From NCBI RefSeq assembly GCF_000621165.1, contig NZ_JHZA01000011.1, positions 178,416 through 242,415 of the forward strand: a stretch of 64,000 nucleotides of DNA, in the 5' to 3' direction. A program made the translations under genes and the position numbers. Within the stretch, counting starts at the first letter, position 1, and each line of letters starts with the position of its first letter. This document shows, piece by piece, positions 8,060 through 16,639 of the stretch. The DNA comes from Enterovibrio calviensis DSM 14347 (GTDB lineage: Bacteria > Pseudomonadota > Gammaproteobacteria > Enterobacterales > Vibrionaceae). The notes below the pieces were generated by a model. That model made no database searches. It worked only from the letters and a program-made list of their open reading frames with translations, and had not been told where the DNA came from.

Positions 8060-8218
8060 CTAGTGCGCCTTATTTTTATAAAGGCATCTCAAATCTTCTT
8101 TAGTTAACCCCAGCCTTTTAGCAACTTGTTCCGACACAAGTTCAAAACGCTTAGCCTCGTTTCTGTGCCAAGAAAACGTTTTATTTGTAGAACCTTTTAA
8201 CGAAGCGTTGACTGTCAT
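8060..8218 (-). CDS. Small hypothetical protein, 52 residues
   Basis: A short minus-strand reading frame (MTVNASLKGSTNKTF ... ending LYKNKAH) preceded by an excellent AAGGAGG ribosome site six bases from its ATG, which is why it is believed despite its size. The middle (ELVSEQVAKRLGLTKEDL) looks like a helix-turn-helix or ribbon-like DNA-binding helix pair, so a small repressor or antitoxin-like role is possible. It converges with the 81-residue gene. Family unknown. Confidence 0.6.
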   Translation of the reverse strand: MTVNASLKGSTNKTFSWHRNEAKRFELVSEQVAKRLGLTKEDLRCLYKNKAH

Positions 8219-8318
8219 ATCGAATCCTCCTTCCCACAAAAGTACGAATAACGCGACTAACTTTCAAGTGAAAGAAAATGGGGGGCGGTTTGGGTTTCAT
8301 TGATTTTATCGTTCAGCT

Positions 8319-8561
8319 TCAACGCCCCGATAGCCAATCCCTAATCAGTGATAACACCGCAGGAATTAGAAATATCACACCAAAGATGGGGGCAAGTCCT
8401 TCTGACTGTCGAGCTAACTCTTCGCCCACCGCAGTACCATTTTCCAGCCACGAAGGTGCTAGGAAAGCGAGAACCGCGTATACAACCGCCGAGAAAATGA
8501 TGCTTACCCACCAAGGTGCACTGGTTAGCAATACCAGAATATGGTCATTTCGTTTTGGCAT
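8319..8561 (-). CDS. Small membrane protein resembling the N-terminus of a membrane-anchored Mrr-type nuclease
   Basis: An 80-residue protein with two hydrophobic segments: PWWVSIIFSAVVYAVLAFL (about 16-34) and LAPIFGVIFLIPAVLSLI (about 56-73). The PWWVS start, the Glu/Ser-rich link and the second span resemble the membrane anchor of restriction-endonuclease-like (Mrr domain) proteins, but the frame stops at once after the second span and no nuclease domain follows in any frame. It may be a remnant of such a gene or a genuine small membrane protein. The ribosome site is weak. The overlapping plus-strand frame 8278-8610 shows no protein-like features. Confidence 0.5.
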   Translation of the reverse strand: MPKRNDHILVLLTSAPWWVSIIFSAVVYAVLAFLAPSWLENGTAVGEELARQSEGLAPIFGVIFLIPAVLSLIRDWLSGR

Positions 8562-8689
8562 GTCAGCCGCTCGTCAATTCACGATACCGCTAATTAATCA
8601 CAGCCAGTGAGATCTCGGTACATGGTTGAGTGGGGTATTCGATGAGGTCTTTAGAAAGAAGTGAAACGCAGAGGGTATTGCTTGAGAAC

Positions 8690-8742
8690 TGCTATAACGA
8701 GCGTCTGTTATAGCAAAAATCTGCTACACAGGTGCTACACAG
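8690..8742. repeat. Inverted repeat plus 11-bp direct repeats beside tRNA-Ile2
   Basis: TGCTATAAC (8690-8698) and GTTATAGCA (8707-8715) form a perfect 9-base inverted repeat. TGCTACACAG then occurs twice at 8722 and 8733, an 11-base period or about one helical turn. The set lies between the element's last ORF and the tRNA gene, where attachment-site arm sequences for the integrase would be expected; this role is inferred. Confidence 0.5.
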
Positions 8743-8743
8743 A

Positions 8744-8790
8744 GCTAAAAAACGCGAAAGGCCTGAGTGGTTACTAACCCCTCAGGCCTT
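8744..8790 (-). terminator. Terminator of tRNA-Ile2
   Basis: AAGGCCTGAG (8758-8767) pairs perfectly with CTCAGGCCTT (8781-8790). Read on the minus strand the hairpin is followed, after TCGCG, by a run of six T residues. It lies nine bases beyond the tRNA CCA end. Confidence 0.7.
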
Positions 8791-8798
8791 GCTGTATA

Positions 8799-8874
8799 TG
8801 GTGGCCCCTCCCAGACTTGAACTGGGGACCAATCGATTATGAGTCGAGTGCTCTAACCACTGAGCTAAGGGGCC
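8799..8874 (-). tRNA. ileX: tRNA-Ile2 (anticodon CAU, lysidine-modified)
   Basis: A 76-base tRNA with encoded CCA. The acceptor stem is GGCCCCT/AGGGGCC, the D-arm TTAGCTCAGTGGTTAGAGCA, the anticodon loop CTCATAA and the T-arm GGTTCAAGTC-like. The CAU anticodon with these identity elements matches the minor isoleucine tRNA that TilS modifies to read AUA, not tRNA-Met. Its place immediately downstream of rpoD is the same as E. coli ileX. tRNA 3' ends are common integration targets, which fits the element lying on its 3' side. Confidence 0.93.
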
Positions 8875-8975
8875 GTGTAGGCGGTTGATTATAGGGGAAG
8901 GAGGTTTAGGTGTCTAGCCGCAACCACACCCTAATCAGTATGGATTTTAGCCACTTAAACCAATTCTTGGATATG

Positions 8976-8999
8976 AAAAAGGCGAGCTGTGCTCGCCTT
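8976..8999 (-). terminator. rpoD terminator
   Basis: GGCGAGC-TGT-GCTCGCC stem followed on the minus strand by a T tract, 29 bases after the rpoD stop. Confidence 0.85.
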
Positions 9000-9028
9000 C
9001 TCATTTTTTGTTGCTTAACCCGTGTGGA

Positions 9029-10858
9029 TTACTCGTCCAGGAAGCTGCGCAGAACTTCTGAGCGGCTTGGGTGACGCAACTTACGCAGTGCTTTCGCTTC
9101 AATCTGACGGATACGCTCACGCGTTACGTCAAACTGTTTGCCGACTTCTTCCAGCGTGTGGTCGGTATTCATATCGATACCGAAGCGCATACGCAGAACT
9201 TTCGCTTCACGTGGCGTTAGGCCAGCAAGTACTTCGCTGGTTGCCATGCGGAGGTTGTTCATTGTCGCTGAGTCCATTGGCAGCTCGAGGGTGGTATCCT
9301 CGATAAAGTCACCCAGATGCGAATCTTCATCATCACCGATTGGTGTTTCCATGGAGATTGGCTCTTTGGCGATCTTCAGCACTTTGCGGATCTTGTCTTC
9401 TGGCATTTGCATGCGCTCTGCCAGTTCTTCTGGCAGTGGCTCACGGCCCATCTCCTGAAGCATCTGACGTGAGATACGGTTCAGTTTATTGATGGTTTCA
9501 ATCATGTGAACAGGGATACGAATAGTACGCGCCTGGTCTGCGATTGAACGGGTGATTGCCTGACGGATCCACCATGTTGCGTACGTGGAGAACTTGTAAC
9601 CACGACGGTATTCGAACTTGTCTACCGCTTTCATTAGGCCGATGTTACCTTCTTGGATCAGATCCAAGAATTGCAGGCCACGGTTGGTGTATTTCTTCGC
9701 GATAGAAATAACCAGACGTAAGTTCGCTTCAACCATCTCTTTCTTCGCACGGCGGGCTTTCGCTTCACCGATTGACATGCGACGGCTGATGTCTTTGATG
9801 CGCTCTACGTTCAGGCCAGTTTCATCTTCGATGATTTTCAGCTTCTGTACGCAGCGACGCAGATCTTCTTCGTATAGCTTTAGACGATCAACGAATGGTT
9901 TCTCTGACGCCATTGCTGCATCCAGCCAGTTGTCAGATGATTCGTTTCCGGCAAAGAGTTGGACGAAGGTTTTCTTAGGCATTTTTGCTTGGTCAACACA
10001 CAGGCGCATAACAAGGCGCTCTTGTGTACGAACGCGGTCCATGGTGGAACGCATTTCGTTAACCAGACGATCGAACTGTTTCGGTATCAAGCGGAATTGC
10101 TTGAACACTTCAGACAGTTCTGCAACTGATTCTGCGGTGTCTTTGTGGAAACGTCCGTTTTTGTTGATAGCCGATTGCATTGTGTCGTAAGCCACGCGAA
10201 GTTCATTGAACTTCTCACGCGCTAGCTCCGGGTCAATGCCGGTGTCTTCTTCTTCTTCGTCGTCGTCATCATCGTTTTTATCTTCATCCGCTAGCTGCTC
10301 ATTGGTCAGCTCTGAGCCGATATGAGTTGCTGTTGGTGCGATGTCTTCTTGGCTTGGGTCTACAAAGCCAGAGATGATGTCAGTAAGACGAAGCTCTTCA
10401 GCTTCAACTTTGTCGAATTGATCGAGAAGGGATGCAATTGAGCCAGGATATTCGGCAACCGAAACCTGTACTTGGTTGATACCATCTTCGATGCGTTTGG
10501 CGATGTCGATTTCGCCTTCGCGGGTTAGCAGTTCTACCGTACCCATCTCACGCATGTACATGCGGACAGGGTCTGTTGTACGGCCGATTTCAGATTCAAC
10601 GCTTGATAATGCTGCTGCTGCGGCTTCGACGGCATCTTCGTCAGCTACAGTTTCAGACATCATCAGCTCATCGGCATCAGGAGCAGTTTCCACTACCTGA
10701 ATACCCATGTCGTTGATCATCTGAATAATATCTTCAATCTGATCGGAATCGACAATGTCTTCTGGTAGGTGGTCGTTTACTTCTGCATAGGTTAGATAGC
10801 CTTGTTCCTTACCTTTTGCGACAAGCAACTTTAGCTGTGACTGCGGATTTTGATCCAT
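9029..10858 (-). CDS. rpoD: RNA polymerase primary sigma factor, sigma-70
   Basis: The 609-residue housekeeping sigma factor, close to the 613 of E. coli. Region 1.1 begins [23 protein letters not shown]. An acidic run ([10 protein letters not shown]) marks the non-conserved region between 1.2 and 2.1. Region 2.3-2.4 shows [20 protein letters not shown], which melts and reads the -10 element. Region 4.2 ([20 protein letters not shown]) reads the -35 element. It is the last gene of the macromolecular synthesis operon, 93 bases after dnaG. That gap may hold an internal promoter, as in enterobacteria. Confidence 0.99.
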   Translation of the reverse strand: MDQNPQSQLKLLVAKGKEQGYLTYAEVNDHLPEDIVDSDQIEDIIQMINDMGIQVVETAPDADELMMSETVADEDAVEAAAAALSSVESEIGRTTDPVRMYMREMGTVELLTREGEIDIAKRIEDGINQVQVSVAEYPGSIASLLDQFDKVEAEELRLTDIISGFVDPSQEDIAPTATHIGSELTNEQLADEDKNDDDDDEEEEDTGIDPELAREKFNELRVAYDTMQSAINKNGRFHKDTAESVAELSEVFKQFRLIPKQFDRLVNEMRSTMDRVRTQERLVMRLCVDQAKMPKKTFVQLFAGNESSDNWLDAAMASEKPFVDRLKLYEEDLRRCVQKLKIIEDETGLNVERIKDISRRMSIGEAKARRAKKEMVEANLRLVISIAKKYTNRGLQFLDLIQEGNIGLMKAVDKFEYRRGYKFSTYATWWIRQAITRSIADQARTIRIPVHMIETINKLNRISRQMLQEMGREPLPEELAERMQMPEDKIRKVLKIAKEPISMETPIGDDEDSHLGDFIEDTTLELPMDSATMNNLRMATSEVLAGLTPREAKVLRMRFGIDMNTDHTLEEVGKQFDVTRERIRQIEAKALRKLRHPSRSEVLRSFLDE

Positions 10859-10951
10859 AGACGATATCCAACTTCGGGTCTGAGTGAAGAATTTAGTATG
10901 CGGAAACGCAAACCGCCAATTCTAGCAAATTACTAAGGTTCTGACTACTTT

Positions 10952-12706
10952 CTAGTCGGGGCGGCTTTGAAGCAACTGCCACAGTTCCCGTCTCTCATCG
11001 GCTGATAAGCCGACGCTTCTGTCTCGAGCCTGTAATTTGTCTATTTGTTGCGCGACACACTGAGCCAATATTTTGTCCAGCGAGTCTAAAAATACATCTA
11101 ACGCATTGTCTTCATTGATGGGGAGTTCCCAGCTGGCCAATTTGGCTAACAATGCTTCTTGTTCTGAGCCACGCCAATGTTCGAGCAGCTGTCCTGTCGT
11201 AATATTGGGACGATGACGGCAAAGTTCAAGCATGGTGGTGAATAAATTTAAACCGGGCATTCCCAGCGCTTCCACGCCGTCTAACGGCGGGACAGATTCA
11301 ACAAACCCAGGATTCTGTAATAACAGTGTAATGACTTCACGCATCGGCGTGCGTTTCATTTCTGGTAGAGGCTTGCGTGTTTGTGCTTGCCCTTGTTTGC
11401 TGATCAGTTTTTCAAGTTGCTGTTCGTCCGGTAAGCCAAGTTTTTGCCCTAGGGTGTTCCTTAAATATAAGCGCAATGTGCCGCCGGGAACTTTGTCTAT
11501 CAAGGGAACCGCTAGCGTGGTCAATTTGGCTTTGCCTTCTTGACTGCTGGTGTCCACTTGTCCCATTAGGGTGGAAAAGAGAAATTCTGACAATGACATG
11601 GCGCTAGCCAAACGTTGTTCGAACCCTTCTTTGCCTTCTTGTCTCACCATGGAATCCGGGTCTTCGCCATCAGGCAAGAACATGAATTTCAATTGGCGAC
11701 CATCAACTAAGTGCGGCAGAGCTTGTTCCATGGCACGCCATGCAGCATCTCGTCCTGCACGGTCTCCGTCATAGCAACAAACCACGCTCGATGTTTGTCG
11801 AAACAGGGTTTGCATGTGCTCTGCGGTGGTGGCTGTACCCAGTGAAGCAACGGCGTAATCCACATCAAACTGTGCTAACGCAACCACATCCATATACCCT
11901 TCGACCACCAGGAGCTGCTTGGGTTCACGGTGTGCTTGAAGCACTTCGTAAAGCCCGTATAACTCTCGCCCTTTATGGAAAATAGGCGTTTCTGGGGAGT
12001 TGAGGTATTTGGGTGTGCCATCACCTAATACTCGTCCACCGAAGCCAATCACTCGGCCTCGTCGATCACGAATAGGGAACATAACGCGACCGCGGAAACG
12101 GTCATAGCGACGCCCATTATCGTTTTCGATCAGCATGCCGGTTGATACCAGCGCTTGCTGACTTGCATTGTCTTTGCCAAAGCGTGTGCGAACTTGATCC
12201 CACTCGTCGGCAACAAAGCCAATGCCAAATTTTTGCACGATTTCCCCTGATAGGCCGCGGCCTTTGAGGTAATCGATAGCAGTTGTTCCCGCTTCGCTGC
12301 GCAGTCCACCTTGATAGAACTGGGCTATCTGTCCCATCATCTGGTACAGGTCGCGTTTTTGGTCACTCCGCGCATAGGGGCCTTTTGGGGCTCCACCGTC
12401 ACTCTGTTCACGAGGTACATCTAAACCTAGCTGTGAGGCAAGTTCTTCAATGGCTTCAACAAATTCTAGACGATCAAATTCCATCACAAAATCGATGGCA
12501 TTACCGTGTACGCCACAGCCGAAGCAGTGGTAGAACTGTTTTTCCTGGCTCACCGTGAATGAGGGGGTTTTTTCGTTATGGAAAGGGCAGCAGGCACCAT
12601 AGTTCTTGCCTTGCTTTTTAAGTTTTACCCGCGCATCTATGAGCTCGACAATGTCCAGTCGGGCAAGTAGATCGTCAATGAATGAGCGTGGGATTTTTCC
12701 TGCCAT
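10952..12706 (-). CDS. dnaG: DNA primase
   Basis: Synthesises RNA primers at the replication fork together with DnaB. 584 residues, the expected length. The N-terminal zinc-binding domain is visible as CCPFHNEKTPSF followed by CFGCG (CHC2 type). The catalytic core includes the EGYMDVVAL TOPRIM motif near residue 265 and a DGDRAGRDAA acidic motif near 310. The C-terminal DnaB-binding helical domain fills the rest. It lies between yqeY and rpoD as in the classical rpsU-dnaG-rpoD operon. Confidence 0.98.
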   Translation of the reverse strand: MAGKIPRSFIDDLLARLDIVELIDARVKLKKQGKNYGACCPFHNEKTPSFTVSQEKQFYHCFGCGVHGNAIDFVMEFDRLEFVEAIEELASQLGLDVPREQSDGGAPKGPYARSDQKRDLYQMMGQIAQFYQGGLRSEAGTTAIDYLKGRGLSGEIVQKFGIGFVADEWDQVRTRFGKDNASQQALVSTGMLIENDNGRRYDRFRGRVMFPIRDRRGRVIGFGGRVLGDGTPKYLNSPETPIFHKGRELYGLYEVLQAHREPKQLLVVEGYMDVVALAQFDVDYAVASLGTATTAEHMQTLFRQTSSVVCCYDGDRAGRDAAWRAMEQALPHLVDGRQLKFMFLPDGEDPDSMVRQEGKEGFEQRLASAMSLSEFLFSTLMGQVDTSSQEGKAKLTTLAVPLIDKVPGGTLRLYLRNTLGQKLGLPDEQQLEKLISKQGQAQTRKPLPEMKRTPMREVITLLLQNPGFVESVPPLDGVEALGMPGLNLFTTMLELCRHRPNITTGQLLEHWRGSEQEALLAKLASWELPINEDNALDVFLDSLDKILAQCVAQQIDKLQARDRSVGLSADERRELWQLLQSRPD

Positions 12707-12798
12707 AACCTATGTGCGTGTTTTGAATGAAAACGTGAATGTATTCAGTATCTTCTAATATGAAGACAGGAACAAGAATGACTAACGGAAAGATACGA

Positions 12799-12835
12799 AC
12801 AAGCCGCGCACTCCCAAAGGGATAGCACGGCTTGT
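12799..12835 (-). terminator. Hairpin between yqeY and dnaG, possible weak terminator or processing site
   Basis: ACAAGCCG (12799-12806) pairs with CGGCTTGT (12828-12835). Read on the minus strand it has no clean T tract, so it may act as a partial terminator or RNA processing site that keeps dnaG expression below rpsU, as known for this operon in E. coli. Confidence 0.5.
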
Positions 12836-12856
12836 TTGCAGGGTTAGGTAAAAACC

Positions 12857-13300
12857 TTATGCCAGATTGGATTTAACCAATTGGCTGATTTTACCCATGT
12901 CAGCACGGCCCTGAACTTGAGGTTTCAGGATGGCCATGATTTTGCCCATGTCTTGCATGGAGCTCGCACCAGAGGCTGCAATGGCATCTTTTACCATTGC
13001 GTCCACTTCGTCGTCGCTGAGTGGTTGTGGCATGAATTCTTCTAAAACGGAGATTTCAGCCAGTTCCACATCAGCAAGGTCATCACGACCTGCTGACTGG
13101 TATTGCGATACAGAGTCACGACGTTGCTTAACCATTTTGACGATAACTGCCAGCGATTCTTCGTCAGTCAGAGTTTTCTGACCGTCGATTTCTTGCTGTC
13201 TAATTGCAGAGATCATCAAACGAATTGTGCCAAGGCGAGGTTTATCTTTCGCCTTCATCGCTACAACTTGTTCACTCTTAATACGAGCAATCAATTCCAT
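12857..13300 (-). CDS. yqeY: YqeY/GatB-like domain protein
   Basis: A 147-residue helical protein of the YqeY family, homologous to the C-terminal tRNA-binding domain of the GatB amidotransferase subunit. It starts MELIARIKSEQVVAMKAKDK and ends in the typical LKPQVQGRADMGKISQLVKSNL region. The precise function is unknown in the family. It lies 25 bases after rpsU, an arrangement common in Vibrionaceae and pseudomonads, so it is probably cotranscribed with rpsU. Confidence 0.9.
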   Translation of the reverse strand: MELIARIKSEQVVAMKAKDKPRLGTIRLMISAIRQQEIDGQKTLTDEESLAVIVKMVKQRRDSVSQYQSAGRDDLADVELAEISVLEEFMPQPLSDDEVDAMVKDAIAASGASSMQDMGKIMAILKPQVQGRADMGKISQLVKSNLA

Positions 13301-13325
13301 ATCACAATTCCTGTATTAATCGTAA

Positions 13326-13541
13326 TTAGTACAGGCGAACGCGGCGAGCGTTCTCGCGAGCCAGCTTCTTCAGGTGACGCTTAACAGCGGCAGCCTTAGC
13401 GCGTTTGCGAACGGTAGTTGGCTTTTCGAAGTGCTCACGACGGCGAACTTCAGAAAGAATACCTGCTTTTTCACAAGAGCGCTTGAAGCGACGCAGTGCT
13501 ACGTCGAATGGTTCGTTTTCACGTACTTTAACTACTGGCAT
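13326..13541 (-). CDS. rpsU: 30S ribosomal protein S21
   Basis: The 71-residue S21, needed for base pairing of the 30S subunit with mRNA leaders. It is highly basic, starting [21 protein letters not shown] and ending [10 protein letters not shown], as in E. coli. It is the first gene of the macromolecular synthesis operon, with a strong promoter at 13616-13645. Confidence 0.99.
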   Translation of the reverse strand: MPVVKVRENEPFDVALRRFKRSCEKAGILSEVRRREHFEKPTTVRKRAKAAAVKRHLKKLARENARRVRLY

Positions 13542-13615
13542 GTGCCTTTCACCTCAGGGGTTGTTCGTTAATCGCTGGAGACAAAATGACCAGCTTTGAT
13601 TAAAAATGGTGCGGA

Positions 13616-13645
13616 ATTCTAATCCGATAAGCGGGTGCTTGTAAA
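13616..13645 (-). promoter_or_regulatory. Probable sigma-70 promoter of rpsU operon
   Basis: On the minus strand TTTACA (13640-13645) and TAGAAT (13616-13621) are spaced 18 bases apart, about 75 bases before the rpsU start. Read from sequence only. Confidence 0.55.
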
Positions 13646-13736
13646 GCATAACTGGTGAATTTGATCGTGCCCATGTAATATTGCGGCCTGTTTTTGAGTC
13701 GACAGATTGAATATCAACGAAGTGAGCTGAGGTGTT

Positions 13737-14756
13737 ATGCGAATTCTAGGCATCGAGACATCGTGCGACGAGACTGGCGTGGCGATTTATGATGATGAAA
13801 AAGGGCTGCTGGCGCATCAGTTATACAGTCAAGTAGCGGTGCATGCTGACTACGGCGGCGTGGTGCCTGAACTGGCTTCGCGTGATCATGTGAAGAAGAC
13901 AATTCCACTGATCAAAGCGACGTTGGAAGAAGCGGGTTTAACCCCAGAAGATTTAGACGGCGTGGCTTATACGGCGGGCCCTGGCCTTGTTGGTGCCTTG
14001 TTGGTTGGCGCGACCATTGGTCGTAGTCTGGCGTATGCGTGGAACGTGCCTGCGGTAGCGGTTCACCATATGGAAGGTCACTTGCTGGCGCCAATGCTGG
14101 AAGATAACCCACCTCCGTTCCCGTTTATCGCTCTGTTGGTGTCTGGCGGCCACACCTTGTTGGTGGAAGTGAAAGGCATTGGTGAATACCAAATCCTTGG
14201 CGAATCTATTGATGATGCTGCCGGTGAAGCGTTCGATAAAACAGCGAAACTGATGGGGCTAGATTACCCTGGTGGTCCGCTGCTTTCTAAGCTGGCAGAG
14301 AAAGGAGATAGCTCGCGCTTTACCTTCCCACGTCCGATGACGACGGTGCCGGGTTTGGACATGAGCTTCTCTGGCCTGAAAACCTTCACGGCGAACACCA
14401 TTGCGGCGAATGACAATGACGATCAAACTCGCGCAGACATTGCTCGTGCATTTGAAGATGCCGTGGTAGATACGCTAGTGATCAAGATGAAGCGTGCCCT
14501 TAAACAAACCGGCATGAAGCGTATTGTGATTGCAGGCGGCGTGAGCGCTAACCGTTTCCTTCGTTTGAAGCTGGAAGCCTTGGCGACGTCTATCGGTGGT
14601 GAGGTGTATTACCCACGTACCGAATTCTGTACGGACAACGGCGCGATGATCGCGTATGCAGGTATGCAGCGTTTGAAGAACGGTGAGCACAACGATTTGG
14701 GTGTGAAAGCATTCCCGCGTTGGCCGATCGATCAACTTAAGCCGGTTGAAGAATAA
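13737..14756 (+). CDS. tsaD: tRNA threonylcarbamoyladenosine synthase subunit TsaD
   Basis: The catalytic subunit that transfers the threonylcarbamoyl group to A37 of tRNAs reading ANN codons, acting with TsaB and TsaE. 339 residues, near the usual 337. The ASKHA-fold metal-binding motif HHMEGH lies near 110-115, the nucleotide motifs include [11 protein letters not shown] and [12 protein letters not shown]. It is divergent from rpsU, the arrangement standard in gamma-proteobacteria. The start [16 protein letters not shown] is family-typical. Confidence 0.98.
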   Translation: MRILGIETSCDETGVAIYDDEKGLLAHQLYSQVAVHADYGGVVPELASRDHVKKTIPLIKATLEEAGLTPEDLDGVAYTAGPGLVGALLVGATIGRSLAYAWNVPAVAVHHMEGHLLAPMLEDNPPPFPFIALLVSGGHTLLVEVKGIGEYQILGESIDDAAGEAFDKTAKLMGLDYPGGPLLSKLAEKGDSSRFTFPRPMTTVPGLDMSFSGLKTFTANTIAANDNDDQTRADIARAFEDAVVDTLVIKMKRALKQTGMKRIVIAGGVSANRFLRLKLEALATSIGGEVYYPRTEFCTDNGAMIAYAGMQRLKNGEHNDLGVKAFPRWPIDQLKPVEE

Positions 14757-14946
14757 AATCAGTTCCTAGGAAGAGCGGGTCCTAGGAAAAGAAAGGTCCT
14801 AGAGCCTAGGAAGAGTAAGAGCAGAGCCTAGGAAATGCGATAAACAGAATTAAAAAAAGCGGCGACTGATTTTCAGTGCCGCTTTTTTTTATGTATTGGA
14901 AGTAATGATACTTTCCCTAGGACCTAGGACCTGCTATTCCTAAGAT
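14757..14946. repeat. CCTAGG-rich repeat element, copy 1, around a bidirectional terminator
   Basis: CCTAGG occurs at 14765, 14781, 14805 and 14827 (plus a CCTAGA at 14798) before the terminator, with linkers of the AAGAGCAGGT type. It recurs at 14916 and 14923 after it, in the form GGACCTAGGACCT. The array lies in the convergent tsaD/plsY gap. A second copy with the same organisation lies at 17444-17612. Confidence 0.8.
14852..14890. terminator. Bidirectional terminator between tsaD and plsY
   Basis: AGCGGC-GACTGA and TCAGT-GCCGCT pair, flanked by seven A residues on one side and eight T residues on the other, so it can serve both convergent genes. Confidence 0.85.
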
Positions 14947-15579
14947 CTATCCCTCTTGTTCTTCCTGCTCTTTATCCGCGTTAGCCCTTTTCTTTTTGTT
15001 CCACACTTTTTGCTCTGAGCCGCTGAGCAGTCGCTTTATGTTTTCTTGATGACGGAAGATGATAAGACACGACAGCATAGCAACAGGCATAGTGAACTGG
15101 GGTTTCACTAACCACGTAAAGAGTGGAGCAAACAAGGACGCCATCAGCGCGCCAAGTGATGAGTAGCCCGTGAGCAGTAAGGTGGCTATCCATGTGCCTA
15201 GCATCATGCCTGTGAGGTCTAAGCCTATTGGGGCGATAGCACCAAGGGCGGTCGCGACGCCTTTACCGCCTCGGAAATGAAAGAATATGGGGTAGATGTG
15301 GCCAAGGCAGGCGGCGATACCAATCAAGCCGAGCATGAAGGGGTTGATACCCATTAAGTAGCTTGCCCACACCGGAATGGTGCCTTTTAGCATATCGCAC
15401 AGTAAGACCAAGGCGGCGGCGAGTCGCCCGCCTAAACGAAACACATTGGTGGCACCGGGGTTTCCTGAACCTTGTTCTCGTGGATCGGGGAGACCGTAAA
15501 GTCGACAGATCAGCACTGCGCTGGAAATGGATCCCAGTAAGTAAGCAGCAACAATCATCAGCATTCCGAGTGCGGTCAT
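14947..15579 (-). CDS. plsY: Glycerol-3-phosphate acyltransferase PlsY
   Basis: An inner-membrane enzyme that acylates glycerol-3-phosphate from acyl-phosphate, the first step of phospholipid synthesis. 210 residues with about five membrane helices. The conserved motifs are [12 protein letters not shown] (about 37-48) and [14 protein letters not shown] (about 100-113). The C-terminus is an unusual Lys/Glu-rich tail ([16 protein letters not shown]), longer than the E. coli protein. It is divergent from folB, as in most gamma-proteobacteria. Confidence 0.97.
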   Translation of the reverse strand: MTALGMLMIVAAYLLGSISSAVLICRLYGLPDPREQGSGNPGATNVFRLGGRLAAALVLLCDMLKGTIPVWASYLMGINPFMLGLIGIAACLGHIYPIFFHFRGGKGVATALGAIAPIGLDLTGMMLGTWIATLLLTGYSSLGALMASLFAPLFTWLVKPQFTMPVAMLSCLIIFRHQENIKRLLSGSEQKVWNKKKRANADKEQEEQEG

Positions 15580-15764
15580 TTTTTCATCCAGTTGAACATT
15601 CGCTAGGGCGGTGAGAACTTGCTATAGTTCGCGCACCAGACACAAAGTATCCAATTTTATAGAGATTTTGTGTATATGCTTCACAGCGATCTTTGCGGTG
15701 ATTGAGCGATGTTACGTGCTTTTGCGCATAATGGGTATCCGACCTCTGAATTTTTTGAGTGAAC

Positions 15765-16118
15765 ATGGATTTAGTATTTATTGACCAGCTAGAGGTCATC
15801 ACCACCATCGGTGTGTATGACTGGGAACAGCAAATCAAACAAAAATTGGTGTTTGATATTGAAATGGCACATGACAACAAACCTGCAGCCAGCAGTGATG
15901 ACGTTGCATTTGCCTTAGATTATTCAGCCGTGAGCGGCGCGATCCTTGATTTGGTCGAAAACGGACGTTTTCTTCTGGTTGAGCGCGTAGCCGAAGAAAT
16001 TGCCACGCTGATTCAAACGCAATTCTCTGTGCCTTGGGTGCGAGTGAAGGTCAACAAACCGGGTGCGGTGCCTCAAGCACGCTCTGTGGGTGTTGTGATT
16101 GAGCGAGGCACGCGGTGA
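15765..16118 (+). CDS. folB: Dihydroneopterin aldolase
   Basis: Folate pathway enzyme that converts 7,8-dihydroneopterin to 6-hydroxymethyl-dihydropterin and also epimerises it. 117 residues from ATG 15765; a GTG two codons upstream is less likely because the family begins M(D/N)xVFIxxLEVxTTIGVYDWE, seen here. The catalytic Glu lies in that GVYDWE segment and the Lys in VRVKVNKPGA. It overlaps folK by four bases, so the two consecutive steps are translationally coupled. Confidence 0.96.
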   Translation: MDLVFIDQLEVITTIGVYDWEQQIKQKLVFDIEMAHDNKPAASSDDVAFALDYSAVSGAILDLVENGRFLLVERVAEEIATLIQTQFSVPWVRVKVNKPGAVPQARSVGVVIERGTR

Positions 16119-16600
16119 TTCAAGTTTTGGTCAGTGTTGGTTCGAATATTGAACGTGAGCATCACATTGCGGAAGGGATCGCTGCGCTTAGAGTGCTTGA
16201 TCCAACTTGCCGTTGCTCTCGCATTTTTGAAGCCGTACCGGTGGGCTTTGACGGGCCGAACTTCTACAACCTTGTTGTCGAACTTCATACGGAGTTAAGC
16301 CTTGAAGGTATTATGGCGGCGTTGCGCGAGATTGAATCTCGTTGGGGACGTGAGCGTGATGCTGTTAAGTTCCGTGATCGCACGTTAGATATTGATCTGC
16401 TGACCTATGGCGATCTTTCGCAGCCTTCTGGCCCTGTGTTACCAAGAAAAGATGTGTATAAATTTGCCTTTACCCTATGGCCACTGGCAGAGCTTTGCCC
16501 TGACCAAGTGATCCCCGGTGACTCGCAAACTTATCAGCAAGCTTGGGATGCGTTCAGTGACGAACAACCTCTGTGGCCTGTAAACGATTTCTCTTTGTGA
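16115..16600 (+). CDS. folK: 2-amino-4-hydroxy-6-hydroxymethyldihydropteridine pyrophosphokinase
   Basis: Transfers pyrophosphate from ATP to 6-hydroxymethyl-dihydropterin, the step after FolB. 161 residues with the signature RDRTLDIDLLTYGD (about 88-101) and the start VSVGSNIEREHHI. Translation begins with GTG at 16115 inside the folB stop (GTGA). The product feeds dihydropteroate synthase. Confidence 0.96.
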   Translation: MIQVLVSVGSNIEREHHIAEGIAALRVLDPTCRCSRIFEAVPVGFDGPNFYNLVVELHTELSLEGIMAALREIESRWGRERDAVKFRDRTLDIDLLTYGDLSQPSGPVLPRKDVYKFAFTLWPLAELCPDQVIPGDSQTYQQAWDAFSDEQPLWPVNDFSL

Positions 16601-16639
16601 TTAATTCCTATTTATAAATAATTTGAGTGACTATTCATT

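Larger units (their letters stand above)
1..8798. mobile_element. Compact integrative element / candidate phage satellite (left end outside window)
   Basis: The stretch between the window edge and tRNA-Ile2 carries a tyrosine integrase, an AlpA-type regulator, a P2 gpA-like HUH replication protein and small unknown ORFs, but no structural, packaging or lysis genes. A markedly AT-rich cargo pair (946-3437) sits beside the integrase. The rest has base use closer to the chromosome. Integrase plus AlpA plus a replication initiator plus a defence-like cargo is the layout of phage satellites and minimal phage-inducible islands; that analogy is inference. The right boundary is placed just 3' of tRNA-Ile2, where repeats at 8690-8742 lie. 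The left boundary is not visible, and no copy of the tRNA 3' end was found inside the window to prove tRNA integration. Confidence 0.7.

Noticed and set aside
8278..8610. 110-residue plus-strand frame overlapping the 80-residue membrane ORF
   Set aside because: No ribosome site, odd composition, and the minus-strand frame has coherent membrane helices.
9618..10190. 190-residue frame antisense to rpoD
   Set aside because: Ser/Arg-rich composition typical of a shadow of a highly conserved gene; rpoD is certain here.
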